Assembly (NCBI GenBank): GCA_963575745.1
Contig: CAUYUJ010018562.1
Span: 120,991-184,990, forward strand
Length of the DNA: 64,000 nucleotides
DNA from: Prorocentrum cordatum
Taxonomy: Eukaryota; Sar; Dinophyceae; Prorocentrales; Prorocentraceae
Reading direction: 5' to 3'
Within the stretch, counting starts at the first letter, position 1; each line of letters begins with the position of its first letter. The translations under genes were made by a program, and so were the position numbers. Positions 31,866 to 41,449 of this stretch are shown here, in pieces. A model generated the notes under the pieces. It saw nothing but the letters and a program-made list of their open reading frames with translations, was not told the DNA's origin and made no database searches.

Positions 31866-32023
31866 TCAGGTCGGGTATGTCCCCAATGCAGGCGGATTTT
31901 GGACGAAAAATAAAACATAGTCAACCATGCCTCAAACATGCTCATAAATAATGAAACATCGTCCCCTGACTATTTTGCAGTAGTTTTGAATCTTCGTCCT
32001 GTAGAGGGACAGGCCCGACTTAA
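31866..32023. mobile_element. 158-bp TIR element (MITE-like), 8-bp TSD
   Basis: Left end TCAGGTCGGGTATGTCC then GCAGGCGGATTTTGGAC; right end read inward TTAAGTCGGGCCTGTCCC then TCTACAGGACGAAG. Flanks CCGTAGCC (31858-31865) and TCGTAGCC (32024-32031) agree at seven of eight positions. AT-rich centre with no coding capacity. Same terminal family as the elements at 27604 and 45980. Confidence 0.75.
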
Positions 32024-32044
32024 TCGTAGCCCTCGGATCAGCAT

Positions 32045-32072
32045 TTGAGAGGAGGGCGAGGAGTAGGAGGAG

Positions 32073-32107
<35 letters not shown>

Positions 32108-32240
32108 GGAGGAGGGGAAGAGGGGGGGGGAGGAGGGGCAGGAGGGCAAGGAGGGAGGAGGAGGAGCTGGAGGAGGAGGAGGAATAGAAGGAGGAGCACG
32201 AGGAAGAGGAGAAGAAGAAGGAAGGAGGAGGAGAAGTTCG
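32045..32240 (+). repeat. AGG microsatellite
   Basis: GAGGAGG tract with GGGGGGAGG and AAGAAGAAGG interruptions. Confidence 0.9.
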
Positions 32241-32440
32241 TCTCCCCCCCTGGCGCCTCCCGCGCTCCCGCGCATCGCGTGTCCCACTGGGCAGGCGGGC
32301 ACGGCGCCGACGCCACCCCTGCGGAGCGCCTCCCCGAGCGCTGCCGCGGCGGAGCGGTGCGCGTCCTGTGTGGCGGGGGCCCGTGCGGCCAGGCCCCAGT
32401 GCGATCACAGGGGGGGGGGGGGGTTGGGGATCAGTCGCTC
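32241..32440. other. GC-rich unique segment, possible exon
   Basis: The words GGGGGCCCGTGCGGCCAGGC then CCCAGTGCGATCACAG near 32375-32410 recur, diverged, at 32782-32815 (GGGCCCCGTGCGACCAGG then CTCCGATGCAGCCACA). This suggests two related exons or a dispersed repeat. Frame and strand are not resolved. Confidence 0.35.
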
Positions 32441-32765
32441 CTACTCCTCCTCCCCTCTCATTCCCTCCTCCTCATCATCCTCCTCCTCCTCCTCCTCATT
32501 TCTCCTCCCTCCTCCTTTCTCCACCTTCTCCTCCTCCTCCACCACCTTCCTCCTTCTACTGCTCCTCCTGCTCCTCATTTTTCCTCTCCTAGTTCTGCTT
32601 TCCTGCTTTTGCCTCCTCCTTGCTCTCCTGCTTCTCTCCAGCTCCTGTCCTGCTCTGCTCCGTTCTTGCTCCCTGCTCTGCTCCCTCTCCTCTCCCTCTC
32701 CTCCTGCCTCCCTCCTCCTCCTCTTTCCTCCTCCTCCTCCTCCTCCTCCTCCTCCTCCTCCTCTG
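32441..32765 (-). repeat. CCT microsatellite and CTGCTC repeats
   Basis: CTCCTCC tracts flank a stretch of TCCTGC/TGCTCTGCTCC words at 32600-32690. Confidence 0.9.
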
Positions 32766-32999
32766 CCCGAAACGGCCATGGCAGGGCCCCGTGCGACCAG
32801 GCTCCGATGCAGCCACATTTGTGGTTTCCTACACCAAGCGGAGATCACCACCCTGATCCATCTGCACTGCCAGAGTCCGACTGCGCCACTGCGCGAGATG
32901 GAGGAGTGCATGGCCAGCGACCGACAGGAAACGAGAAAGTGTGGGAGGGGGGGGGGGCGGATGAGAATCGGCGGCACCGCCAGCCCCAGTGCATGGAGC

Positions 33000-33560
33000 T
33001 CCTTCTCCTCCTGCTCCTCCTTCTCCTCCTCTCCTGATGATCCTCCTCCTCCTTTTCCTCGATCCCTCCTCCTCCTCCTCCTCCTCCTTCCTCCACCTCC
33101 TCCTCCTCTCCTCTCCTCCTCCTCCTCCATCCTCCCTCCTCCTCCTCCTCCTCCTATCCCTCCTCCTCCTCCTCCTTCCTCCTCCTCCTCTCCACTCCTC
33201 CTCCTCCTCCTCCTCCTCCTCTCCTCCTCGTCCCGCCTCCTACCATTCCTCCTCCTCGTCGGCGTCCTCCTCCTCCTCCTCCTTCCTCGTCCTCGTCGTC
33301 GTCCTCTCTCCTCCTCTTCCTCCTCCTCCTTCCTCTCCTCCCCCTCCTCCTCCCCGTCCTCCTCCCCCTTTCCCCGTCCTCCTCCTCCTCCTCCTCTTCT
33401 TCTCCTCTCCTCCTAATCCTCCTCTGGCTCATTCGCTGCTCCCTCCTCTCTCCTCCGTCCTGCCCTCCTGCTCCTGCTCCTGCTCCTGCTCCTCTGCTCC
33501 TGCTCCTGCTCCTGCTCCTCCTCCTCCTCCTCCTCCTCCTCCTCTTCCTCGTTTTCTTCT
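33000..33560 (-). repeat. CCT microsatellite
   Basis: Over 500 bp of CTCCTCC with GTCCTC and TGCTCC sub-blocks (TGCTCC at 33465-33515). Confidence 0.95.
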
Positions 33561-33640
33561 CCCCCCCCCCCTCTTGCTCGTGCCCTTCGCTCGCCGGGGC
33601 GCTTCACCGCGCCCCGTCCTGGAGACACTCAGCGGCCAGG

Positions 33641-33727
33641 ATGGCGGCGTCGAGTTCGGACGCCAGGCCCCTCGGCAAGACGTGCACGGAGCGCGTGTCC
33701 AACTCGCACACCGAGCCGCTCTTGTAA
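33641..33727 (+). CDS. Possible short C-terminal exon
   Basis: From ATG 33641 the frame reads MAASSSDARPLGKTCTERVS then NSHTEPLL and a TAA. It follows a long pyrimidine tract that could serve as a splice acceptor region, and the frame is open upstream through CPSLAGALHRAPSWRHSAAR. Composition looks protein-like but there is no homolog I can name. The fold-back element at 33738 starts ten bases after the stop. Confidence 0.3.
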   Translation: MAASSSDARPLGKTCTERVSNSHTEPLL

Positions 33728-33737
33728 GGGAGCGGAC

Positions 33738-33910
33738 AATGACATAAACATATCAACTCGGAGGTCCGCGCGGGTTTCTCGGATCGGCGCTGGGGCCCCA
33801 TGGCGGCGCCCCCGGCGCCGCCCCGGGCGCGCTCCGCGCGCCAGGGAGGGGGGTCCAGCGCTGATCCGAAAAATCCGCGAGGACCTCCACGTTTCTATGT
33901 TTATGTCATT
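33738..33910. mobile_element. Fold-back (hairpin) element, ~56-bp arms
   Basis: The left arm starts AATGACATAAACATA and contains GGAGGTCC and CGGATC-GCGCTGG. The right arm, reversed, starts with the same AATGACATAAACATA and continues with GGAGGTCC and CGGATCAGCGCTGG; arms agree at roughly four of five positions. The loop is GC-rich. No target duplication is obvious, so mobility is inferred from structure. Confidence 0.6.
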
Positions 33911-34284
33911 TTTCGTTCCCCTATCTTCGGCCCCGCGCGGGGGGGGCGCAGGACCCAGGAGTGGAGGCGTTCCTGCCGGGTCTCCCCAAATCCCGCGCCG
34001 TTGTGCAAGCATCGCGGCGGGGGGTCTTTGACCGTGTTCGGCCCCTGGGGGCCCTCGCCAGGCCCAAGGACCGTCTTAAAGCGACCAGGATGGAACCATT
34101 GGTCCTTGGGAGGGGGCCCGGACCTCCTAGGGCCCACGCCGTAAGAAAAAAACATATGACGTCGGATATCTAGGTTCCACATCATAGCCATCGCTCGGGC
34201 CCCCACTCCCCGTGCACTTTTCGTTTCCGTGCGTTGCCTTTTTTTCGCGGGATGATCCAGGATGCCCCTCGATGGTCCTCGCCA
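33911..34284. other. No gene recognised
   Basis: Unique GC-rich sequence; nothing coherent on either strand. Confidence 0.4.
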
Positions 34285-34792
34285 GGAGAAAAAATAGCCA
34301 TACGAAAAACCCAACCATATGCAGGTGTGAGTACCGCAGTTGTGTTTCACTTTTCGGTGGTGATCCCTACGAGGCAACGAACCGTGCTAGGGGTGTGCCG
34401 AAATGAGTGGAGTGGCACACGACGCGAACGAAAACGATTGATCTGAGTACGTAGGGGGAGTGGGCGCGGGCGAATCTGAGCGCGAGGGCGTCTGACTGTG
34501 AATGAATCTGCGTGCGAGCTAGTCTCAAGCATGAACGCGAGTATGACAAAGCATGGTGTACTTGTATATGAATGTCAATAATTGAGAATGACTGCCTCTG
34601 GGTACACGTGACGCTGGGCGTGGCCGCCGCGAGGAGCTTCCCCGGGACTCCCCGACGGCATCGCCCGTGCGCTGCGACGCCAATGTCGGCGCGCCCCCCC
34701 GCGAGGATCGCGCCCGCTTCCTCCCTTTTTTTTTACTCCCTCTTTGCCCGCGCACTCAAAAGTCCAAGGCTGCGGGCGCAGCGCAGCGCGGG
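34285..34792 (+). repeat. Segmental duplication, copy 1
   Basis: From about ACGAAAAACCCAACCATATG through GAACGAAAACGATTGATCTG and CGCACTCAAAAGTCCAAG this 0.5-kb block matches 37655-38168 at high identity. It begins with the same CCATATGCAG motif that opens the modules of the 27.6-kb transposon. Confidence 0.9.
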
Positions 34793-35150
34793 GTCCCCGC
34801 GACGCGCGCAGGTCGCCCCGGACGGGTCCCAGCGACGCGCGCGGGTCGTCCGCTGCGCGGAGAAAAGAGAGCTAGCTGGCTGGCTGATAGCGGGCAAACC
34901 TCTCGCCACTGGACAGAGCGACGACGGGCGAGCGAGGCGCTGGGCAGAACGCAGCACGGAGTCCCGGCGACGCGCGCCGGTCGCCTCGGAGGGGTCCCAG
35001 CGACGCGCGCGGGTCGTCCGCTGCGCGGAACAAAGAGAGCTAGCTGGCTGGCTGATAGCGGGCAAGGCTTTCGCCGCTGGGCAGAGCGACGACGAGCCAG
35101 CGAGGCGCCGGGCAGAACGCAGCGCGGAGTTCCTGCGACGCGCGCTGGTC
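34793..35150 (+). repeat. 168-bp tandem repeat, just over two copies
   Basis: Units start at 34793, 34961 and 35129 (GTCCCNGCGACGCGCGC). Each includes GCGCGGGTCGTCCGCTGCGC and GAGAGCTAGCTGGCTGGCTG. The period is divisible by three, which keeps frames open on both strands. Confidence 0.9.
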
Positions 35151-35218
35151 GTCCGCGGCGCGAGGCCAAACAATTAGTCAGACCGTCGAGAGACGGCGAG
35201 GCTCGGGCGGGCCGCCCC

Positions 35219-35560
35219 TCAGATCAAGCCTCGCGGATAAACTCGGTGAAGCCCCTCCCTGGCGAAGGCCGTCGCCTCCCTCCTGCACCGCTTCGCGCGC
35301 GCAGCAAACTGCTCCAGCTGCTTCCGCAAGCCCTCCGGCGGCCCTGCCAGGAAGAACTCGATGCGCGGCGCCCGCGCGAGCAGGAGGTCCTCGTGGCGCG
35401 TGGCGCGCGAGAGCAGCACGTAAAGCCCCAGCCACCAGTCTTCGTCGTCCTTCTTGCCGTTCCCCACTTCGTGGCGGCCGCAGTGCAGGATCACGCCTGG
35501 GCGATGTCGGCCGAGGGAGCAGCGCGCTGGAAAGGCGATGGCCCAAGGCGAGAATCCACG
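35219..35560 (-). pseudogene. Pif1-like helicase, C-terminal fragment
   Basis: The minus frame encodes GRHRPGVILHCGRHE, then EDWWLGLYVLLSRATRHEDL, LLARAPRIEFFLAGPPEGLR and a basic helical tail, with a stop at 35219-35221. The W-L-G-L-Y-V-x-L-S-R-A-T-R word is the typical closing motif (motif VI region) of Pif1/RecD-like helicases. Walker A and B regions should lie upstream on the minus strand, but at about 35590-35620 the sequence turns into GGGGCCACGAA satellite, so the fragment is cut off. Such degraded helicase copies are common in dinoflagellate genomes, as I recall; Helitron origin cannot be judged from this piece. Confidence 0.6.
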
Positions 35561-35621
35561 GGGCCGAGAGAATGTCTGGCTGCGGACTGCTCGCGCCCAG
35601 CAGGTCTGGCCGAAAACTAAG

Positions 35622-37510
35622 CAAGGGAGACGCATGCGGACTGCGCCACGGTGACTTTCGGTGGGGCTCCATATGGGGCCACAAAACGCTGTACTGGGTG
35701 AGGGAGACGCATGCGGACTGCGCCACGGGGACCTTCGGTGGAGTTCCCTATGGGGCCACGAAGCGTGTGAGGTGTGGGCCGAAATGAATGGCGGGGACGC
35801 ATGCGGACTGTGCCAGGGGGACCTTCGGTGGAGCTCCTATGGGGCCACGAAACGTGTGAGGGGTGTGCCGAAATGAATGGCGGGCACGCTCCTATGGGGG
35901 CACGAAGCGCGTGAGGGGTGGGCCGAAATCAATGGCGGGGACGCATGCGGATTGCACCACTGGGACCTTCGGCGGACTCCTATGGGGCCACGAAGCTTGT
36001 GGGGGGTGGGCCGAAATGAATGGCGGGGGCGCATGCGGACTGTGCCACTGGGACCTTCGGCGGAGCTCCTATGGGGCCACGAAACGTGTGAGGGGTGGGC
36101 CGAAATGAATGGCGGGGACGCATGCGGGCTGTGCCAGGGGGACCTTCGGCGGAGCTCCTGTGGGGCCACGAAACGTGTGAGGGGTGTCCCGAAATTAATG
36201 GCGGGCACGCTCCTTTGGGGGCACGAAGCGTGTGAGGGGTGGGCCGAAATCAATGGCGGGGACGCATGCGGATTGTACCACTGGGACCTTCGGCGGACTC
36301 CTATGGGGCCGCGAAACTTGCGGGGGGCGTGCCGACATGAGTGGCGGGGGCGCATGCGGACTGTGCCACTGGGACCTTCGGCGGAGCTCCTGTGGGGCCA
36401 CGAAGCGTGCGAGGGGTGGGCCGACATGAATGGCGGGAACGCATGCGGACTGTGCCACTGGGACCTTCGGCGGAGCTCCTATGGGGCCACGAAACGTGTG
36501 AGGGGTGGGCCGAAATGAACGGCGGGGGCGCATGCGGACTGCGCCAATAGGACTGTCGGTAGAGCTCCTCCTATGGGGCCACGAAACGTGTGAGGAGCGT
36601 GCCGACATGAGTGGCGGGGACGCATGCGGACTGTGCCACTGGGACCTTCGGCGGAGCTCCTATGGGGCCACGAAGCGTGCGAGGGGTGGGCCGACATGCA
36701 TGGCCGGGGCGCATGCGGACTGTGCCACCGGGACCTTCGGCGGAAATCCTATGGGGCCACGAAACGTGTGAGGGGTGGGCCGGAATGAATGGCGGGGGCG
36801 CATGCGGACTGTGCCACTGGGGCCTTCGGCGGAGCCCCTATGAGGCCACGAAGCGCTGTGCTGGGGGGGGGGGGGGGTGCATGCGGACTGCGCCACGGGG
36901 GACTTCGGTGGGGCTCCGTATGGGGCCACGAAACGCCCTACTGGGAGAGGGAAACGCATGCGGACTGCGTCACGGGGTGTACTGGGTGGGGAAGACGCAT
37001 GCGGACTGCGCCACGGGGACCTTCGGCGGAGCCCCTATGGGGCAACGAAGCGCTGTACTGGGTGGGGGAGACGCATGCGGACTGCGCCACGGGGGCCTTC
37101 GGCGGAGCTCCATATGCAGCCACAAAGCGCTGTACTGGGTGGGGGAGACGCATGCGGACTGCGCCGCGGGGACCTTCGGTAGGGCTCCAAATGGGGCCAC
37201 GAAGCGCTGTACTTGGTGAGGGGGACGCATGCGGACTGCGCCACGGGGACTTTCGGCGGAGCCCCTAGGGGGCCACGAAGCGCTGTACTGGGTGGGGGAA
37301 ACGCATGCGGACTGCGCCACGGAGACCTTCGGTGGGGCTCCATATGGGGGCACGAAACGCTGTACTGGGTGAGGGAGACGTATGCGGACTGCGCCACGGG
37401 GGCCTTTGGCGGAGACCCTATGGGGCCACGAAGCGTTGTACTGGGTGGGGGAGACGCATTCGGACTGCGCCACGGGGACCTTCGGTGGAGCTCCCTGTGG
37501 GGCACCGAGT
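35622..37510 (+). repeat. GGGGCCACGAA satellite array
   Basis: Two monomer classes alternate in blocks: 78-bp type (…CGCTGTACTGGGTG then GGGGAGACGCATGCGGACTG) at both ends, and 89-bp type (…CGTGTGAGGGGTGGGCCGAA then ATGAATGGCGGGGACGCATG) at about 35760-36840. All share CCTTCGG(C/T)GGAGCTCC(C)TATG and GGGGCCACGAA. Confidence 0.95.
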
Positions 37511-37566
37511 TGTTTGATGATGTTGATGATGCTCATGATGATGATGACGAGGATGATGACGATGAA

Positions 37567-37610
<44 letters not shown>

Positions 37611-37615
37611 GAGGA
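37511..37615 (+). repeat. (GAT)n microsatellite
   Basis: GATGAT tract ending the satellite block, followed by GAGGAAGG and CGCGGGGACCGTCTCTTCA, as in the transposon modules. Confidence 0.95.
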
Positions 37616-37654
37616 AGGGAGGAGGGAAGAGGAAGGAGGCACGCGGGGACCGTC

Positions 37655-38168
37655 TCTTCATTAGCCGGACGAAAAACCCAACCATATGCAGGCGTGAATA
37701 CCGCAATTGTGATTCACTTCTTCGGTGGTGATCCCTGTGAGGCAACGAACCGTGCTAGGGGCGTGCCGAAATGAATGGCGTGGTACACGATGCGAACGAA
37801 AACGATTGATCTGAGTACGTAGGGAGGCTGAGCGCGGGTGAATCTGAGCGCGAGTGCGTTTGACTGTAAATGAATCTGTGTGCGAGCGAGTCTCGTGCAT
37901 GAATGCGAATGCGACAAACCATGGTGTACTTGTATACGAATGTCAATCGTTTGAGAATGACTGCCTCTGAATACCCGTGACGCTGGGCGTGGCCGCCGCA
38001 AGGAGCTTCCCCGGGACTCCCCGGCGGCATCGCCCGTGCGCTTCGACGCCAATGTCTGCGCGCCCCCCCGCGAGGATCGCGCCCGCTTCCTCCTCTTCTT
38101 TTACTCTCTCTTTGCCCGCGCACTCAAAAGTCCAAGACTGCGGGCGCAGCGCAGCGCGGAGTCCCCGG
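37655..38168 (+). repeat. Segmental duplication, copy 2
   Basis: Near-identical to 34285-34792; after GCGCAGCGCGGAGTCCCC it switches directly into satellite (GGGACTGCGCCACGGGG) rather than the 168-bp repeat, marking a recombination junction. Confidence 0.9.
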
Positions 38169-38855
38169 GACTGCGCCACGGGGACCTTCGGTGGAGCTCC
38201 TTATGGGGCCACGACGCGCTGTACTGGGTGGGGGAAACGCGTGCGGATTGCGCCACGGGGACCTTCGGCGAAGCTCCGTATATGGGGCCACGAAGCGCTG
38301 TACTGGGTGAGGGCATGCGGACTGCGCCACGGGGACCTTCGGTTGGGCTCCATATGGGGCCACGAAACGCTGTACTGTGTGAGGGAGACGCATGCGGACT
38401 GCGCCACGGGGACCTTCGGTGGAGCCCCTTATCGGACCACGAAACGCTGTACTGGGCGGGGGAGACGCATGCGGACTGCGCCACGGGAACCTTCGGTGGC
38501 GCTTCCTATGGGGCCACGAAGCGCTGTAAAGGGTAAAGAGACGCATGCGGACTGCGCCACGGGGACCTTCGGTTGGGCTCCATATGGGGCCAAGAAGCGT
38601 TGTACTGGGTGGGGGAGACGCATGCGGACTGCGCCACGGGGACCTTCGGAGGAGCCCCTGATGGTGCCAAAAAACGCTGTACTGGGTGGGGGAGACGCAT
38701 GCGGACTGCGCCACGGGGACCTTCGGTGGAGCCCCTTTTTTATGGTGCCACAAAACGCTGTACTGGGTGGGGGAGACGCATGCGGACTGCGCCACGGGGA
38801 CCTTCGGTGGCGCTCCCCGTGGGGCCACGAAACGCTGCACTGGGGGGTGATGATG
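38169..38855 (+). repeat. GGGGCCACGAA satellite array, 78-bp class
   Basis: About nine monomers with CGCTGTACTGGGTGGGGGAG then ACGCATGCGGACTGCGCCAC; more homogeneous than the other arrays. Confidence 0.95.
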
Positions 38856-38898
38856 CTGATGTTGATGTTGATGCTGATGTTGATGTTGATGTTGATGT

Positions 38899-38934
<36 letters not shown>

Positions 38935-38946
38935 CGACGATGATGG

Positions 38947-38994
<48 letters not shown>

Positions 38995-39006
38995 TGATGA
39001 TGATGG

Positions 39007-39050
<44 letters not shown>

Positions 39051-39055
39051 ACAGG
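38856..39055 (+). repeat. (GAT)n with GTTGAT and GACGAT blocks
   Basis: GATGCTGATGTT, GATGAT and (GACGAT)n sub-blocks, closed by GGGGACCGTCTCTTCAAAAC then GAGGACCCAAC, the 3' signature shared with the transposon modules. The GGACCCAACA word is doubled at 39100-39145. Confidence 0.95.
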
Positions 39056-39149
39056 AGGGAGGTGGAAGGAGGAACGCGGGGACCGTCTCTTCAAAACGAG
39101 GACCCAACAACCCAGGTTGGTTGGGAAAAACGAGGACCCAACACCACAG

Positions 39150-39935
39150 ATCGAGCGAACAAACATCCGAGCGATGCCAAGCCAAGTGACGATGGACTTT
39201 GGCGCTGCACCGGTGGGTACACAAAATGGGGCCCAAAGGTAGACCCTGTGTGGGAGGGTGGCGCTGTCATGTACTGCTCTCTTCCGCCGTCGCCCGCGAG
39301 CGTGGCGCTCTCCTGCTCTTCTGTCCACCATGCTGCCGACGTGCGCGCCACAGTCTGACCTGGGCCAGAAGAGCCTCCCCAAGAACATGAGACCCTCCGT
39401 CGGCCAAAGCAAACAGAGCATCCAAGGGCCCCCCCCAGAATTCACAGAAAAATCCAACCAACACGCATACCACTAGGGCCTACCCCCTCCTCGACCCGAC
39501 CTCGACCTTACGCTTCGGTCCGACTGTACTGGGTACCCACTCTCGGCGGCGCTGATGACTTCGCGATAATGTCAAGGGTTTATCCATGCCCACTGGTTTA
39601 GCTACGATCCACCTGGGAACTCCCAGAGCGATGGATAATTACGGAGATCCTGCCACCCACGGAAATCAAGAGACACCCACATCCCTCGCCCCGCGAGAAC
39701 TTCGGTGCACTCCTCCAGACAGACTGGGTGGAGATCGATCAGGTAGGCCCTGGGCGTGTAACACAGCGGGGATGAGGATCCACTGATGGATCCGATCGGG
39801 CAGCTGATGGCGGCGGGCTGTGGCACAGCTCGCAGGGGGGCCAGCTGAGACGCCAGCCCGCCCGCTCGGCCCAGGTCCGCTCCACTCGGCCCAGATCCCC
39901 TCCAAGCCGGTCCCACGTCGTGGTAAAGACAACGA
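39150..39935. other. No gene called; weak coding-like stretches
   Basis: 39355-39475 is a diverged relative of the GGGCCAGAAGA block found at 47.1 and 49.98 kb. Around 39602-39750 all three plus frames and one minus frame (YLIDLHPVCLEECTEVLAGR) read like protein, so no choice is made. Confidence 0.35.
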
Positions 39936-39939
39936 CGTC

Positions 39940-40285
39940 TGGGGAGGAGGGGGAGGGGGAGGAGGAGGAGGAGGAGGGGGAGGAGGAGGAGGAGGAGGAG
40001 GAGGGGAGGAGGAGGAGGAGGAGGAGGAGGAGGAGGAGGACCCGCTTGCCGAGGCGGATCCGGCCGCGGCCACGGGAGGCCGCCGGGAGGCCAAGCAGTC
40101 AAAGAAGAACGCCAGGGAGGGCCGCCGTTGTCTCGACGGGCCCTCCTCCGGCCGAGGCCCTCCCCCGTGGAGGGAGGGGCCCCCCGACATCCGGAGGAGG
40201 GAGGGGCCCAGACATCAGGACCGGCTTTGCCTCCTGCTCCTCCTCCTCCTCCTCCTCCTCCTCCTCCTCCTCCTCCTCCTCCTCC
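39940..40285. repeat. AGG tract and facing CTC tract
   Basis: GAGGAGG at 39940-40040 and CTCCTCC at 40225-40285 flank about 185 bp of GC-rich sequence, forming an inverted pair of triplet tracts. Confidence 0.9.
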
Positions 40286-40640
40286 GGGCGGGTGTCGCCT
40301 TCCTGCGGGCCCCGCGACACGGATCCCCACCCGAATGGGGTACGCTGGGCAAGCTAGCTTGCCCCGTCCCAGTGGGGGATGGGAATGGTTTTGACGACGA
40401 TGGCTGCTGCCATCCGCCCTCCTGTCCCCCGAAGTATGGGACCCCTCTTTTTCTGATCTGCGCACAAGCGGCCGAGTCAACAAACGTGCTACAGCGTAGC
40501 AGCTAATAGTGATGTCGGCCTGGTTCACCATCGAACGCGAAAAGAAAATTACACTTGCAAGATCATTCGGCCAAGCTCACTCTCGGACGCAACCCGCTGA
40601 ACTGTACTTGCGGAGGGTCACCTTGAGATCAGTGAGCAAG
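40286..40640. other. No gene called; possible plus-strand coding end and 3' flank of the zinc-finger gene
   Basis: On the plus strand 40290-40506 reads FLRAPRHGSPPEWGTLGKLA then GNGFDDDGCCHPPSCPPKYG up to a stop, which could be an exon but lacks a partner. 40507-40640 would be the 3' region of the minus-strand gene. Confidence 0.3.
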
Positions 40641-41447
40641 TCAAATATCATGTGAGAACTTGCAATCGGTGAAGAAGCACTTGCCCTCTTGGAACTTGTA
40701 GCAGATCCCTCCACCACCACCTTTGCCCTTGCCCTTACCCTTATCCTTGCCCTTGCCCTTGTCCTTGCCCTTCTTTCCTTTGCCCTTTCCGCCATCATCG
40801 TTTCCCTCCATGCGCTGCTTCTTTGCCCATCGGCAATCCTTGCAACGCTTAGGCGTCTCAGTGAACCCTTTACCCCACCTGAACTCTTGATCGTCAGCCG
40901 TGTCAATCCATTGCTCCGAGCAATCTATGCACTCGTAGGTATTGTCTTTCCACTCCTCGTCCTCAGCTTCCTCTACCTTTGCAGGTTCAGCCTTCTTCGG
41001 CGCAGCCTTCTTGACGATCTTAGTCTCCTCCTCCTCGTCATCTGCCTCTGCCTCCACCTTCTTCTTGTCCTTCTTTTTCTTCGGCGCCACCTTCACCTCC
41101 TCTGCAGCGGGCTCCTCTTCTTCCGGTGCAGCCTTCTCCTTCTTGTTCTTCTTCGTCTTCTCCTTCTTCGGCGCCTCCTCGGCTGCCTCCTCCTCGACGG
41201 CAGGCTGCTCCTCAGCCGCCTTCTTTGCCTTCTTCGCCTTCTTTACCTTCTTCACGGGCTCCTCCTCCACCTCCTCAACGGTCTCCTCCACAACTGCTTT
41301 GGCGCGCTTCACCATGGCCGATTGTGGGCAGAGAACTTGCAAGTGATCCGCCTTTGCCTCCTGGCATGTCGAGGCGTGGTAAATGCCAACGGCTGACTGG
41401 TAAGGTTTCTGCCCGACACAGTGCTTGCATCGAACAGGAGATCCCAT
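40641..41447 (-). CDS. Lys/Glu-rich protein with zinc ribbon and CCCH zinc finger
   Basis: Intact 268-codon ORF without introns. The first ATG of the frame is at 41447 (MGSPVRCKHC); an alternative start at 41315 (MVKRAKAVVEET) would drop a Cys/His-rich 44-residue N-terminus with C7, C10, H24, C28 and C40. Residues 46-165 are alternating Lys-rich and Glu-rich blocks. Residues 172-206 form a zinc ribbon, YECIDC then F-x2-GF and PKRCKDC (CxxC at 173-176 and 202-205), like the zf-trcl type. Residues 219-247 are a GKGK linker. Residues 249-266 are a CCCH finger, C-x7-C-x4-C-x3-H. CCCH fingers usually bind RNA, so an RNA-binding role is likely but inferred. Codon usage is clean and the frame unbroken: this is the best-supported gene here. 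AATCG repeats lie directly upstream. Confidence 0.88.
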   Translation of the reverse strand: MGSPVRCKHCVGQKPYQSAVGIYHASTCQEAKADHLQVLCPQSAMVKRAKAVVEETVEEVEEEPVKKVKKAKKAKKAAEEQPAVEEEAAEEAPKKEKTKKNKKEKAAPEEEEPAAEEVKVAPKKKKDKKKVEAEADDEEEETKIVKKAAPKKAEPAKVEEAEDEEWKDNTYECIDCSEQWIDTADDQEFRWGKGFTETPKRCKDCRWAKKQRMEGNDDGGKGKGKKGKDKGKGKDKGKGKGKGGGGGICYKFQEGKCFFTDCKFSHDI

Positions 41448-41449
41448 AA

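Noticed and set aside
27700-38855. Many 60-200 codon frames over the GGGGCCACGAA satellite
   Set aside because: Frames on both strands follow the monomers and vanish outside the arrays; sequences such as YGATKRCTGW are satellite translations.
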